Positions 49,896 to 59,900 of a stretch of DNA of 64,000 bases are shown here, in pieces (the first letter of the stretch is position 1; the number at the start of each line of letters is the position of its first letter). Origin of the DNA: Halobacteroidaceae bacterium. Its GTDB lineage: Bacteria; Bacillota; Halanaerobiia; B1SED10-174. The stretch spans positions 150,887 to 214,886 of the forward strand of contig PUNE01000079.1 of assembly GCA_003551665.1 (NCBI GenBank). Direction: 5' to 3'. The position numbers and the translations under genes were made by a program. The notes under the pieces were generated by a model. The model did not search any database, was not told the DNA's origin, and saw nothing but the letters and a program-made list of their open reading frames with translations.

Positions 49896-50690
49896 TTATT
49901 CCTTTTCCTCTTGGGCTTCTTCTTTGGCCTTGTCGAGTTCCTTGTTTTTGGTCAGGTTAGCCCAGATCCCAAAACCAACCGCGATTACCACCAGGATCCG
50001 CAGGGGTCCATAAATTGCACTCCAGATCCTGGTTCCCAAGGGAACCTGGGGATCTGCTGGCAAGCCATATTTCTCTGGTTTGTCTGCAAGGACATACAGC
50101 ATCGCAGTTCCGTCAACTTCATCCAGTCCATAAATCCTTGCGTTGTTGTTCCCTTTATACTTCAACCGTTCAACTCTGGCCTGGGCTTTGGAAATTATTT
50201 CTCGCTCTTCTCCAAAGACCAGAGAACCCGTTGGACAGGCAGCTGAACAGGCGGGCTGGAGACCATTTACCAGCCGATCATGGCAAAAGGTGCATTTTTC
50301 TGCCCTATTGGTAACGCGGTCAAACCCGACCACCTGGAAGGGACAGGCGGCTGCACAGTAATTACAGCCAATACATTTTATCCTATCAATTGCTACTGTC
50401 CCTTCATCCGTATGGTATATTGCTCCCGTTGGGCAGGCCAGTTTACAGGCCGCATCTGTACAGTGCATGCAACCCTGTTTTGACATCAACCACTGGATCC
50501 GGCCATTTTCATTATATTCCCGGAAAACTACCTTGGTCCAGGTGGAGCAGGAATACTGGGGAGGGTTTTCATAGGAGCCTGTAAATTCAGTTTTAACAGC
50601 AGGAAGCTGGTTCCACTGCTTACAGGCAGCCTGGCAGGCCCGGCAACCTATACATTTGGAGGCATCAATTAAACAGACTTGAGCTTTCAT
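49896..50690 (-). CDS. fdhB: Formate dehydrogenase iron-sulfur (beta) subunit
   Basis: 264 residues. Four [4Fe-4S] cluster motifs: CIGCRACQAACK, CMHCTDAACKLACP, CIGCNYCAAACP, and CTFCHDRLVNGLQPACSAACP; the last two in FdnH order. One C-terminal membrane helix (YGPLRILVVIAVGFGIWANL) then a charged tail. It takes electrons from FdhA at the outer face and would normally pass them to a cytochrome b; no such gene follows. ATG one base before fdhA's end. Cys count and helix fit FdnH of respiratory formate dehydrogenase. Confidence 0.94.
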   Translation of the reverse strand: MKAQVCLIDASKCIGCRACQAACKQWNQLPAVKTEFTGSYENPPQYSCSTWTKVVFREYNENGRIQWLMSKQGCMHCTDAACKLACPTGAIYHTDEGTVAIDRIKCIGCNYCAAACPFQVVGFDRVTNRAEKCTFCHDRLVNGLQPACSAACPTGSLVFGEEREIISKAQARVERLKYKGNNNARIYGLDEVDGTAMLYVLADKPEKYGLPADPQVPLGTRIWSAIYGPLRILVVIAVGFGIWANLTKNKELDKAKEEAQEEKE

Positions 50691-53600
50691 TTATCCGACC
50701 CTCCTTATATTACACAGGGAAGCCTTGAATTCGGGAATAGTAGTATTGGGATCACCCACTGAAGGAGTGAGGTCATTGGCAACAGCGCCGGTGCTCTTAC
50801 CCATATAACCCCAGTGGAAAGGCATTCCTACAATGTGTTTTTTCTGGCCATTAATCATCAGGGGAGTCAATCTTTTGGTTACACAGGCCTTGGCTTCGAT
50901 ACTTTTCTGATCACCATTTGCATAGAGACGTTTGCTTTCAATTGCAACCTTGTCCCCGTTTTTAATGCCCAGTTCTGCCGCCAGTTCTTCGTCAATTTCA
51001 ACGAACAATTCCGGCATCATTTCAATTAACCAGGGCATGTTCCTGGTCATTATACCACTCTGGTAATGTTCTACCACTCGGTAGGTGGTAAGAACATAGG
51101 GATACCTCTCTTTTTCTTCCTCGGTTTCCACTACATGGTCTTCGTAAAAACGCTGGCTGATGGGATTATAAGTTGCTTCAGGATAGAGGAAGTTGGATAC
51201 CGGACTGTCAGCCGGCTCATAATGAGTGGGGAAAGGCCCATCATTGACAAAGGCAGAGAATAGGCGTCCCTGTCCTTCTGGGAGCATAATAAAAGGTATT
51301 TTGGCTGACTCTCTGGGAGGTATATTAACATTAAAGTCCGGAACATCGTTGGTCTTCCAGCGCCCTTCAGCTTCATCCCACCAAACCTGGGGAACATCAG
51401 GGTTCCATGGTTTGCCGGAAGGATCGGCCGAAGCCCTGTTGTAAACTACTCTGCGGTTTAAGGGCCAGGCAAAAGACCACTCCAGGTGGGATCCTATCCC
51501 TTCTTTTTCCCGGATTCTCCTTTTGGTAGGAGGCTTTTCCAGGTTGTTATAATATCCACTGTAAAGCCAGTTCCCGCAGGCAGTTGAACCATCATATTTA
51601 AGATCCAGGAAATTGTTGACAAGGGAACCATCTTTCACGTTGTAGCCGTTAATTTCCCTGCAGACCTTTACAATATCCACCTCACCATTGGGACCATCGT
51701 AATCCCAGTGCATTTTGGTGATTTGCTCGGGAACGGTTCCTCCCTCTTCTCTGTAAAGTTGCTGTAGTTTTTTGAACAGCTCGTTTACTATCCAGAGGTC
51801 ACTCTTACAGTCGCCTGGAGCTTCCTGAGCCTTCCACTGCCACTGGATCCAGCGACCGCTGTTTGCCTTGTTCCCTTCACGTTCATAAGAAGCAGCAGCC
51901 GGAAGGATAAAAACCTCTGTATCAATTTCTTCGGGATTTGCGCCAGCTTCTCGCTTCCAGAATGAAGCGGTTTCGTTTTCAAAAAGGTCTACGGAAACCA
52001 GCCACTTAAGCTTGGAAGAGTATTCTCTTTTTGCTCCAGCGGTAGGACCGGAAACTGCGGGGTTATCCGCCCAGCAAATCATACCCTCCACCTTGCCTTC
52101 ACTCATATCTTTATACATGGCAATATGGGAGTGATCTCGACCATCAAGCTTGGGCATCCACTGGTAACCGAATTCATTTCCGGGAGTGGCATTTTCTCCG
52201 TAGAAAGCCTTGAGCAGACTTACCAGATATTTGGGTTTGTTAGTCCACCAGCCCGAAGGAGGCGTTTCTAACTCGTTGTAATCGTTCAGGGTGGGATGAG
52301 TTGCCTGCTGGGGTGTGGACATATATCCCGGAATGATATGGTATAGGATGGCCATATCTGTTGCTCCCTGGACATTGGACTGTCCCCGCTGGGCATTAAC
52401 ACCGCCACCTGCGAGACCCATGTTACCCAGCAAAAGCTGGACTACTGCAATGGAACGGACATTCTGTGCCCCATGGGTAAACTGGGTTATACCCATAGCG
52501 TAAAGAATATTTCCGGCTTTTCCAGCTTTTCCTGTGGTACTGAAAAGTTCGTAGGATTCTTCCAGGACATCCTCGGGGCACCCGGTAATTTTGCTGATAT
52601 TTTCAATGGAATATTTCTCATAATGCCTGCGCATTAACTGTAATACACAGTTGGGGTCCTCCATTGTGGGATCAATTTTGATTTCTCCGTTTTCATCCCG
52701 CTGGTATTGCCAGGTTGTTCGATCGTACTTTTTTGCATTCCGAATGGGGTCGTCTTCTATCCCGGAAAAGACCCCTTCTATTTCATTAAAATCAAAACCC
52801 TCTTCGATTAAATAGGTTCCGTTGGTATAGTGTTCCACGTACTCCTTGTGGTATAACTCATTGTCAAGAATATATTTTACAAGACCCCCAAGATAGGCAG
52901 TGTTGGTTCCGGGCCTCAGTGGTACATAGAGATCAGAAACAGCAGCTGTCCTGTTGAAGCGGGGATCAACAGTAATCAGTTTGGCATCCTTTTCATCCCT
53001 TGCTTTTTCAATCCACTTCATAGAAATAGGATGATTCTCCGCTGTATTACCCCCGATGGCCATAATCACATCACTGTGCTGATAGTCAATCCAATGGTTG
53101 GTCATACAACCCCTACCAAACGTGGCGCCAAGACCGGCGACCGTGGAGGAGTGTCATAGGCGGGCACAGTGATCTATATTAATAACACCCATGGCTCGGG
53201 CCATTTTGTGGAAGAGGTAATTCTCCTCACCGGTGCAAAATGCACTACCCAGCCAACCAATAGAATTGGTCCTGTTTACCGTTACCTCCCTCCCATCAAC
53301 TATTGCCTTTTCTTCAAGAGTCCTGTCACGGGTATCCTTGATCCTTTTGGCAATGGTTTCCAGGGCCCAGTCCCAATCCTTTACCTCATAGCGATCGCTC
53401 CCAGGGGCCCGATAAAGTACATTTGTTAGTCGGTTAGGATTTGGTACCGGTTTTCCTTTTTCATCAAAGACGTAGGAAACATTGCTGATGGAACTACCTT
53501 TGCTGCACAGGGTCCCTTCATTGACGGGATGATCGGGATCTCCTTCTGCATTTACTATAACTCCGTCGCGAACATTGCAGATGATCCCACAGCCCACTCC

Positions 53601-53756
53601 ACAGAAGGTACAAATGGTATGAAATTCCTGAGTGTACCTTATGCGGAGACGCTCACCTGGAGCTGCCTGAGCTTTCCGATAACCAACACTGGTCAGGGAA
53701 GCCGCAGCAGCGGTAACTCCGGCAAGCTTTAAAAAGCTGCGTCGAGTTAACTCCAT
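50691..53756 (-). CDS. fdhA: Selenocysteine formate dehydrogenase catalytic subunit (Tat-exported)
   Basis: 1021 residues read through an in-frame TGA (53154-53156) as selenocysteine 201. Tat signal TRRSFLKLAGV near the N-terminus; [4Fe-4S] motif CTFCGVGCGIICNV; molybdopterin domains through to ITKRLTPLMING. The TGA lies in RL-Sec-HSSTVAGLGATFGRG, as in E. coli FdnG, and the protein continues in frame for 820 residues. ATG at 53756 with AGGAGG 11 nt upstream. Oxidises formate to CO2 at the outer face, using Mo or W bis-MGD. Second gene after fdhE. Reading the two halves as separate genes would be wrong. Confidence 0.96.
53121..53156 (-). promoter_or_regulatory. Sec codon and SECIS element in fdhA
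   Basis: The TGA (53154-53156) is followed by GG-U-CGCC / GGCG-CC closing a GGUCUU loop (53124-53142), with a single bulged U on the 5' side. That is the SelB-binding form known from E. coli fdhF and fdnG: apical GGUC plus bulged U, in the right distance from TGA. Confidence 0.9.
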
Positions 53757-53771
53757 AAATAAATCCACCTC

Positions 53772-54680
53772 CTAGTCATTCAGTTCAGTTGTTTCACTTT
53801 CCTCTGCCCATTCCAGGCCTGAACCCGGTTTGAAGCCCTCCTCTCGGGCCAAAAGGTCATGGGATAGGGTTGCCAGGTTGTGAACGAGCAGAATAATATC
53901 TTCCTCTGCAATTTTGCGGGTATCAAAAACCTTGTAATAACTCCCGCACCTCCTACAGAATTGAACCCGGCAAACTTCATTTTCCTCTACGGTAAAATAA
54001 CCCATTTCTTCCTGAGCAGTATTGGAACAGAATGGACATTTTATACGAGTATGAACCCATTGCGTTCCACAAAGCCAGCATTCAAGTACTTTTGCTCCAT
54101 CTTCCGAACGAAGCATCCCGAAATGAGGTTTTTCACCGCAAAGAGCACAGTTCCCGCCTTCCCATAAATCTGTCCGCAAACTTTCAGCTACTTTTTCCAG
54201 GTCAAACCGGAAAAAGGTCGATAACCCAAGCGAAAAAAGAAAAGTAGCCATATCTCTGGCCAGAATTCCCTCATTCAAGAGAAGATCCTTGAATTCCCAA
54301 ACGTCCTCCCTAGTAATTCTCCCTTCAAACTCATTTTGAAATTGCTCAAGGCAGGTCTGGAAATTATAAAGGGACGTTTTTAACTCAGGGTTGTTTTTAA
54401 CCACTACCTTACCAAGCCTCTGTAACAGGTTAACAAAATCATCGGCCTGGAAAGAAGGGTTAACCCCCATACTCTCTCCTTTTTTCAGACGCAAACGGGC
54501 CTTATTTTTGTCAAAACTTACCTTCTCCAGCATCCCCTCCCTTTCATTATTGTCGCTTAAAAATGAAAATATTTCTTCAAAAACCTCCCGCAAAAAAGGT
54601 TCAACCTCTTCTACCCCCTGGTAGAAACGCCTGCAGCGGGAGATCTCCTCTTGGAACAATTTCTGCCTGGAATCTTTCAT
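53772..54680 (-). CDS. fdhE: Formate dehydrogenase accessory protein
   Basis: 302 residues; rubredoxin-like protein needed for maturation of Tat-exported formate dehydrogenases. Four C-x2-C sets: CALCGEKP, CWLCGTQW, CPFCSNTA and CRRCGSYY. N-terminal half is helical (FLREVFEEIFSFLSD). The C-terminus runs DIILLVHNLATLSHDLLA, as in FdhE. GAGGAGG about 9 nt before the ATG. It is the first gene of the fdh-rnf operon, 15 nt before fdhA. Position first is unusual (often last) and may order chaperone before catalytic subunit. Confidence 0.93.
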   Translation of the reverse strand: MKDSRQKLFQEEISRCRRFYQGVEEVEPFLREVFEEIFSFLSDNNEREGMLEKVSFDKNKARLRLKKGESMGVNPSFQADDFVNLLQRLGKVVVKNNPELKTSLYNFQTCLEQFQNEFEGRITREDVWEFKDLLLNEGILARDMATFLFSLGLSTFFRFDLEKVAESLRTDLWEGGNCALCGEKPHFGMLRSEDGAKVLECWLCGTQWVHTRIKCPFCSNTAQEEMGYFTVEENEVCRVQFCRRCGSYYKVFDTRKIAEEDIILLVHNLATLSHDLLAREEGFKPGSGLEWAEESETTELND

Positions 54681-54723
54681 CGATTAAGCCTCCTCAAAGT
54701 GCAAAAAAACAAAAGCACAAAAA

Positions 54724-54789
54724 TTAGAGCTGAATTTGAAGGATGGAACAACCGGACCACCACTCCAGCCCCAAGAGACCCGAGACCAC
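54724..54789 (-). CDS. Possible leader peptide (21 aa) in the fdhE 5' region
   Basis: GTG start 11 nt after AAGGAGG, 21 codons, TAA 43 nt before fdhE. It has tandem Trp codons and one Cys. The AAGGAGG lies in the loop of a six-bp hairpin (54795-54813). A translated leader that tunes the operon is possible, but no conservation can be judged from one sequence. Confidence 0.2.
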   Translation of the reverse strand: MVSGLLGLEWWSGCSILQIQL

Positions 54790-55024
54790 TATTCGTTTAG
54801 CCTCCTTCTAAACATGAAAATGCCTAGGAAATACACCTCCAGAATAAGACTCACCCCTATTTGTGAAAAAAAACACCTAACTCTATTTTTATATTCTCTC
54901 CAAGAGTATAAAGTCCTGCCTTTATAGGGAAATAAATTCGAAAAAAAAGTTCCCTTTTGGGGTTATTTTCGTTAAGCTTTTTGAATTTTTACCAGCAAAA
55001 AATATTCTCTACGGGCTAAAAAAG

Positions 55025-55051
55025 AAAAAACCCTGCAAAACAGGGTTTTTT
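55025..55051 (-). terminator. Terminator of the OmpH-like gene
   Basis: CCCTG-CAAAA-CAGGG stem (55031-55045) extended by A/T pairs, six T following on the minus strand; directly after the stop. Confidence 0.85.
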
Positions 55052-55054
55052 CTC

Positions 55055-55519
55055 TTAATCATTATTAATTTTTTCCAGAACCGCTGAGGTCAAATCCTGC
55101 CCCCCAAAAATCACATTCTGGGACTCTAAGACAACATCCACTCCTCTTTCCAGGGCAACCTCCTCGACAATATCTTCAATTTTTGCAACGACCTCAGCTA
55201 TTAATTCCTGTTCCCGCATGGCCAGTCGGTATTGATATTCTTCCAGAAGCTCTTCCTGCTCCTGTTGGCTAAGGTCAGCAGCTTTTTCTTCCAGTTCCTC
55301 CTGCATTGCCTGTGCTTCCATACTCAACTGCATTTCTGCAGTCATGGTATCAGGGTGGGCCTCAAATATCTGCCGGATGTCAACATGGCCTACCGAGGAT
55401 TCTAATTCTCCCGGACCGGCCTGCAAAAGCGGTGTTTCTGTTACCACGGTATAGACACCCACAACCATCAGAACAGCCATTATGATCAGGGTGCCCTGCA
55501 AGGCTCTTTTCCACAACAA
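55055..55519 (-). CDS. OmpH/Skp-family periplasmic protein
   Basis: About 154 residues: one N-terminal membrane helix or signal (LWKRALQGTLIIMAVLMVVG), then the OmpH pattern VGHVDIRQIFEAHP, a charged coiled-coil arm (EELEEKAADLSQQEQEELLEEYQ), and VALERGVDVVLESQNVIFGG with DLTSAVLEKI. Skp proteins chaperone outer-membrane proteins in diderm bacteria; homologues occur in diderm Bacillota. Start uncertain: TTG at 55519 has GGAGG 10 nt upstream, while GTG at 55528 is 2 nt from it. Supports an outer membrane together with the CsgG-like protein. The 225-base upstream spacer shows nothing. Confidence 0.8.
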   Translation of the reverse strand: MLWKRALQGTLIIMAVLMVVGVYTVVTETPLLQAGPGELESSVGHVDIRQIFEAHPDTMTAEMQLSMEAQAMQEELEEKAADLSQQEQEELLEEYQYRLAMREQELIAEVVAKIEDIVEEVALERGVDVVLESQNVIFGGQDLTSAVLEKINND

Positions 55520-55744
55520 AAAAATCACTCCTCCATAGCTAAAATATTTTTCCCCTCTGTCTCAATTATACTTCTTTTATATTATCCCTGCTTTTATTTT
55601 AAATTGACCCTACAGTTATGGTTAAAAATCAAGTTTGATGTTCCCCTGAAGAAATAATATCTCGGTTCGCACCAACTTTCACCCTTTAGCTCCGGGTTAA
55701 GCCTGCTTCCAGGTCAGCAAGTTACGAATAGCAAATCCTCCTTG

Positions 55745-56971
55745 TTATTCTGCAGTCATCTCTTGATTTTTCCTTTTTATTCGGAGATGAACAAAGTACA
55801 GGACCGAAATAATTGGGAAAAAGGAAATAAAAAGCCAGGAATAGGTATAGTTGTTTACGTGGTCGGCAATTAAACCAAAAATTGGGGGCATGGCAACAAC
55901 AGCAAGGCGAACAAAAGAAAGGGCAAGTCCGGTAGCCACACCTGCTTTGATCGTCCCTGCAAGGGTTCCCAGAAAACCGAAATACACTCCCCCAAATCCC
56001 ATTCCAGCAAAACCTGCAAGAAAAGAAAGAGTTAAAAGAATTTCACCTCCAAGAACTGTCCCAGCAAAGGCAAACATAAAAAGGACAAAAACAACAATGG
56101 AGCCCTGGATTGCCATTACAAGGTCCTGACGGAATAAGGGATACCTGTCTGATAGGAAGCCCCAGAAAGGCCTGCCCAGAACGCCCCCGGCCTGAGCCAA
56201 TCCCAGGCCAAGGCCAGCGTGGTAAAGAGACAGGCCCCCTTCCTCATTCAGCCAGAGGGGCAAATAACCGATCAGGGTTCCCAGTACCGCCGCAAAACCA
56301 AACCCGGCTAAAAGGAGAAGGCGAAAATCAGGAATTATTAAAAGGTCCTGGACTTCTTTTTTAAATGACTCCCCCTGGTCACCCTGCCCTTTTTGCTCCT
56401 GGTCCCTTCGGGCCAGGCTTTTATTTTGAAAAATACTTATTGCAAGGCCCAGGCAGACTAGGCCAGCGGCAATAGTAGCAACTCGCCAGCCCAGGTGCAG
56501 GGCTATTGCAGGTAGGATTGAAGCCCCCATTAACGATCCTATTCCAACGCCGGATCTGAACAAGCCCATCACAGTATTGCTGGCTCCACCTGGTGTCACT
56601 GCAATTATTGCCTTGTTCCCTGCAGGGGTTAAAAGGCTTTGCCCCAGCCCGGCCCCAAAAGCAAAAACCAGGAGAAAGCTATACCCTGGAACAACCCCGT
56701 AAAGAGCGATAAAACTACCCATAACAAGGCCTCCCACTCCCAATCCCTTCCTGATACCCAGGCGATCAATTAAGTAGCCAGCGAATAGAGCCGAAGCAAA
56801 GGAAGCAAGAAATAAAAATGTTGTGTAAAAACCTACCTGGGTACGGGAAAGCTGGAAATCGTCCCTGACCATTGGCAATAGTGCAGCAAATCCACCCAGG
56901 GCAAACCCCATAACCATATTGATTGCAAAGGGGGGTGTAATTTCACCCCAGGGGATCTTTTTCAATTGCAT
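55745..56971 (-). CDS. MFS transporter
   Basis: 408 residues, 12 predicted membrane helices in two six-helix bundles with a charged loop (SLARRDQEQKGQGDQGES) between. Motif A-like DRLGIRKGLGVG after helix 2, and the repeat SDRYPLFRQDLV in the second half. MFS carriers move nitrate, sugars, organic acids or drugs; none can be chosen. GGGAGG 9 nt before the ATG. Overlaps addA's end by 29 nt, so probably cotranscribed though unrelated in function. Confidence 0.88.
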   Translation of the reverse strand: MQLKKIPWGEITPPFAINMVMGFALGGFAALLPMVRDDFQLSRTQVGFYTTFLFLASFASALFAGYLIDRLGIRKGLGVGGLVMGSFIALYGVVPGYSFLLVFAFGAGLGQSLLTPAGNKAIIAVTPGGASNTVMGLFRSGVGIGSLMGASILPAIALHLGWRVATIAAGLVCLGLAISIFQNKSLARRDQEQKGQGDQGESFKKEVQDLLIIPDFRLLLLAGFGFAAVLGTLIGYLPLWLNEEGGLSLYHAGLGLGLAQAGGVLGRPFWGFLSDRYPLFRQDLVMAIQGSIVVFVLFMFAFAGTVLGGEILLTLSFLAGFAGMGFGGVYFGFLGTLAGTIKAGVATGLALSFVRLAVVAMPPIFGLIADHVNNYTYSWLFISFFPIISVLYFVHLRIKRKNQEMTAE

Positions 56972-59900
56972 TGTCTTTTACCTCCCTGCATTTTTGGGCT
57001 GGACAGATAGAAAAATATTGGCAAAAGCGACATTGCCTTCCCACCCGCGGGGGGAATTGTCTCCTGCTGATTCTTAGTGCAGCCCTTTCAATTTTTTTAC
57101 TATAACTTTTTTTCTGTTTTATTTCCTGGCCCTGGCCCGTTGCGGTGTATATAATCCAGGCCTGGTCAACTTCCAGAGGGGGAGCCAGGCACTTCAGGGC
57201 TTCCTCATAACAGGTTAGCTGGAGGTGGTAATTATTCTGGGCGGTAACCTCCTCAGGGGTTTTTCCGTTCAGAGCCGTGGTTTTGAAATCAAGAAGCTTC
57301 CAGTTACCATTTTCCCTGAACAAACGGTCAATTACACCTTTTAGGTATATAACCAGCCCTTTTTCACTTTTCCATCTGATCCTGAATTTTTTCTCCTTTA
57401 TATCTTCCTCCGCATTCTTTATTCTCTTTAACCACCCAGATGCCTGCAAGTTTTCCAGGTGCCTTTTTACCTCATTTCCATATAGGTCCTTTTTTCCCGG
57501 GAGAATTTCCACTTTTTTTAATTGTTCTTCCCAGTCCGGACCCTCGGTCCTGTATTTTCCCGCTTCCATCATTCCGTGGAATAGCTGTCCTACCTTAAGG
57601 GGATCCAGGTCGGGGGTAGTAAAATCCCGGATAGTTTTCTCCCGGGGAAGCATATCCTTCGCAAGAAGCAGTTCCTGCTGGTAAAAATATTTTAAAGGAC
57701 ATTCCCAGAAAAGCCCCAGGTCCGTTGGACTTATTTCAATCTCATAATACCTGGGTAGTGGAGCGGGTTTCCAGTTCCCCAGCTCTTCTTCCCTGATGCT
57801 TTCAATGGGAAGTTCTGACCCATTCTTCTTTAAGGAAGCTTCAGGAAATTCCTTACCATCCTCACTTACAATTTCAACTTTTAAGACTCTTTCCTCTTCT
57901 GCGATAGGCAGGGAAGGGCCTCCGTAGGCTGCTTCCAGCCAATCCAGGTAACTGCTGGCAGTTCCACGCTTATTATAATCCCCGGATATGTCCCGGGAAC
58001 CCACAAGGTAAAGGTATCTTTCTGCACGGGTTGCGGCAACGTATAGTAATCTCTTTTCTTCAGCAAGTTGTTCAGACTGCAATCTCCGTCCAATTTTTTT
58101 CCGAACTGCAGGTGTCCCCTTCAATCCCGTCCGGGGATCAATAACAACAAAACATAGTTCTTCTTTTTCCTCAATTTTTCCCCGGCGTATTGGGTCGCTT
58201 TGCCCCAGGTTAAACCTCCCTCCAAGGTCGGCCAGGATTACTCCCGGGAACTGGAGACCTTTGGCCTGGTGGATGCTCATTATGGCAACATCAGTATCAA
58301 CTTCAGTTAATGCTTCCCCTTCTTCTCCGGGTTTTTTGATCTGCTCCTCCAGGAAATGATTGAATTCTCCCAGGGACTTTCCTCCCCGGGCAAACTGTCG
58401 GGCAAATTCCATAAACTTTTCTACATTCCTTGTTTTTTGCTGGCTTCTTTCTCCAAGGTTGAGATACAGGAAAAACCTTCCTTCTTCCAGCACCCTCTGG
58501 AGCAATTCCCCCAGGGGTAGCCTGTCCTTCAAGTAAAACCAGCTGTTCAGGTCCCTTTTTATTGCCTCCCATCTCTCTCCTCTGGCCTTTTTTAGTTTTT
58601 CCCAGAAGGTTTCCCCGTCAATCCGTGCCAGACCGTAAATCTCCGCATCACTTACCCCGAAAAAGGGTGAACGCAAAAGACCGATTAATTCAATATCCCT
58701 GCGGGGATCAGACAGAAAGAAAAGCAGGTTGCAAAGGTCCAGTATTTCCTGCTGGTTAAAAAAGCCCCTGCCCCTGACGGTTGTAAAACCAATTTCTGCT
58801 CGCCTGAGGGCCTGTTCATAGTGGTGAACATGGGTCAAACTCCGCAGAAGGATAGCCACCCTTGGTGCGGAAACCTCTTCCGGCAATAACCTGATAGTTT
58901 CTTCAACTTTCTCTGCGACTTTTTGGGCTTCAGAAAAAATCCGTTCCAGTCTGTTTCCTTTTTTCTCAACAATTACAGCCCCTGCTTCCCCTGGAAGATT
59001 CTCTTTTTCCGCTCCTGGTTCAAGCCTTTGAAAGGGAGCCTCATATTCTTCCTCCGCATCCTGCAACAGTTTGTGGAAAAAGGAATTGAAAAAGCCAATT
59101 AAGTTCCCACAGGAGCGAAAATTCTGGTTGAACACAATATTCTCTCCTGTTCTCTCAATTTCTTTTTTGCCCCTGTTAAATATTGTTACATCCCCACCCC
59201 GAAAGGAATAAATCGCCTGTTTAATATCTCCCACCAAAAATAGGTTGCTCTTGCTTCCCTTCTTCCAGATTGTCTCAATAATTTCCCACTGCCGGGAATT
59301 GGTATCCTGAAATTCATCAACCATTATATACCCGTAACGGTCACCGAGTTTTTGGATAGTCTCTTCCTTATGCTCAATCAGCCTGTGAGTTATTCCTTCC
59401 AGGTCATTAAAATCGAGATAATTGCGCTGTTTTTTTTCTTTTTGGTAGCGCTCCACACATTGCCCGGTAATTCGGGCCAGGGTAGGCAAAAGCCTTGCCA
59501 GCTCCCGGTCCAAATAGTTAGGCAAACAATCGATTTTTTCCGCAGGCAATACCTCCTCCAAACAATCTTTTATCCCCTGTAGGATCTTTTTTACCTCTGC
59601 GTGTTCTTTTTCGTAACCCTCCCAGTTCTTTTTTACTCCCACTTGCTGATACCCTGTCATTTTCCCATACTTACCTGCAGAAGTAAGAAAGTGTTCTACC
59701 AGTTCCCGGAAATCAATTGCCTCTTCCCATTTATCTCCCCCGGCCCCTTTTCCCTGAAGCACATGGTAATATTTGGCCAGGAGTCGGATGAAAGAAATTC
59801 CCGGATCTTCAGGAGAAACATCCAGCCCCGCAAAAGCAATTAACGGTTCTAGTAGCTCAAGAACCCTGGACCTGGATAATACTGGTAATGGGGAGTTCCC

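Larger units (their letters stand above)
54681..55054. other. 374-base gene-free leader upstream of fdhE
   Basis: Holds the 5' region of the fdh operon on the minus strand: an AT-rich part (54860-55020) likely with promoter (no clean -35/-10 found), a GTTTAG / CTAAAC hairpin with AAGGAGG in its loop (54795-54813) and a 21-codon ORF after it (54724-54789). The right end contains the OmpH-gene terminator. No tRNA-Sec or known riboswitch fold recognised. Confidence 0.4.

Noticed and set aside
50691..53105. Separate formate dehydrogenase gene starting at MTNHW
   Set aside because: It is the second part of fdhA; the stop between the parts is a Sec TGA with a SECIS, and the fold is continuous.
54681..55054. 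tRNA-Sec or molybdenum-cofactor riboswitch before fdhE
   Set aside because: No cloverleaf with a long variable arm and no Moco-RNA core was found by eye.
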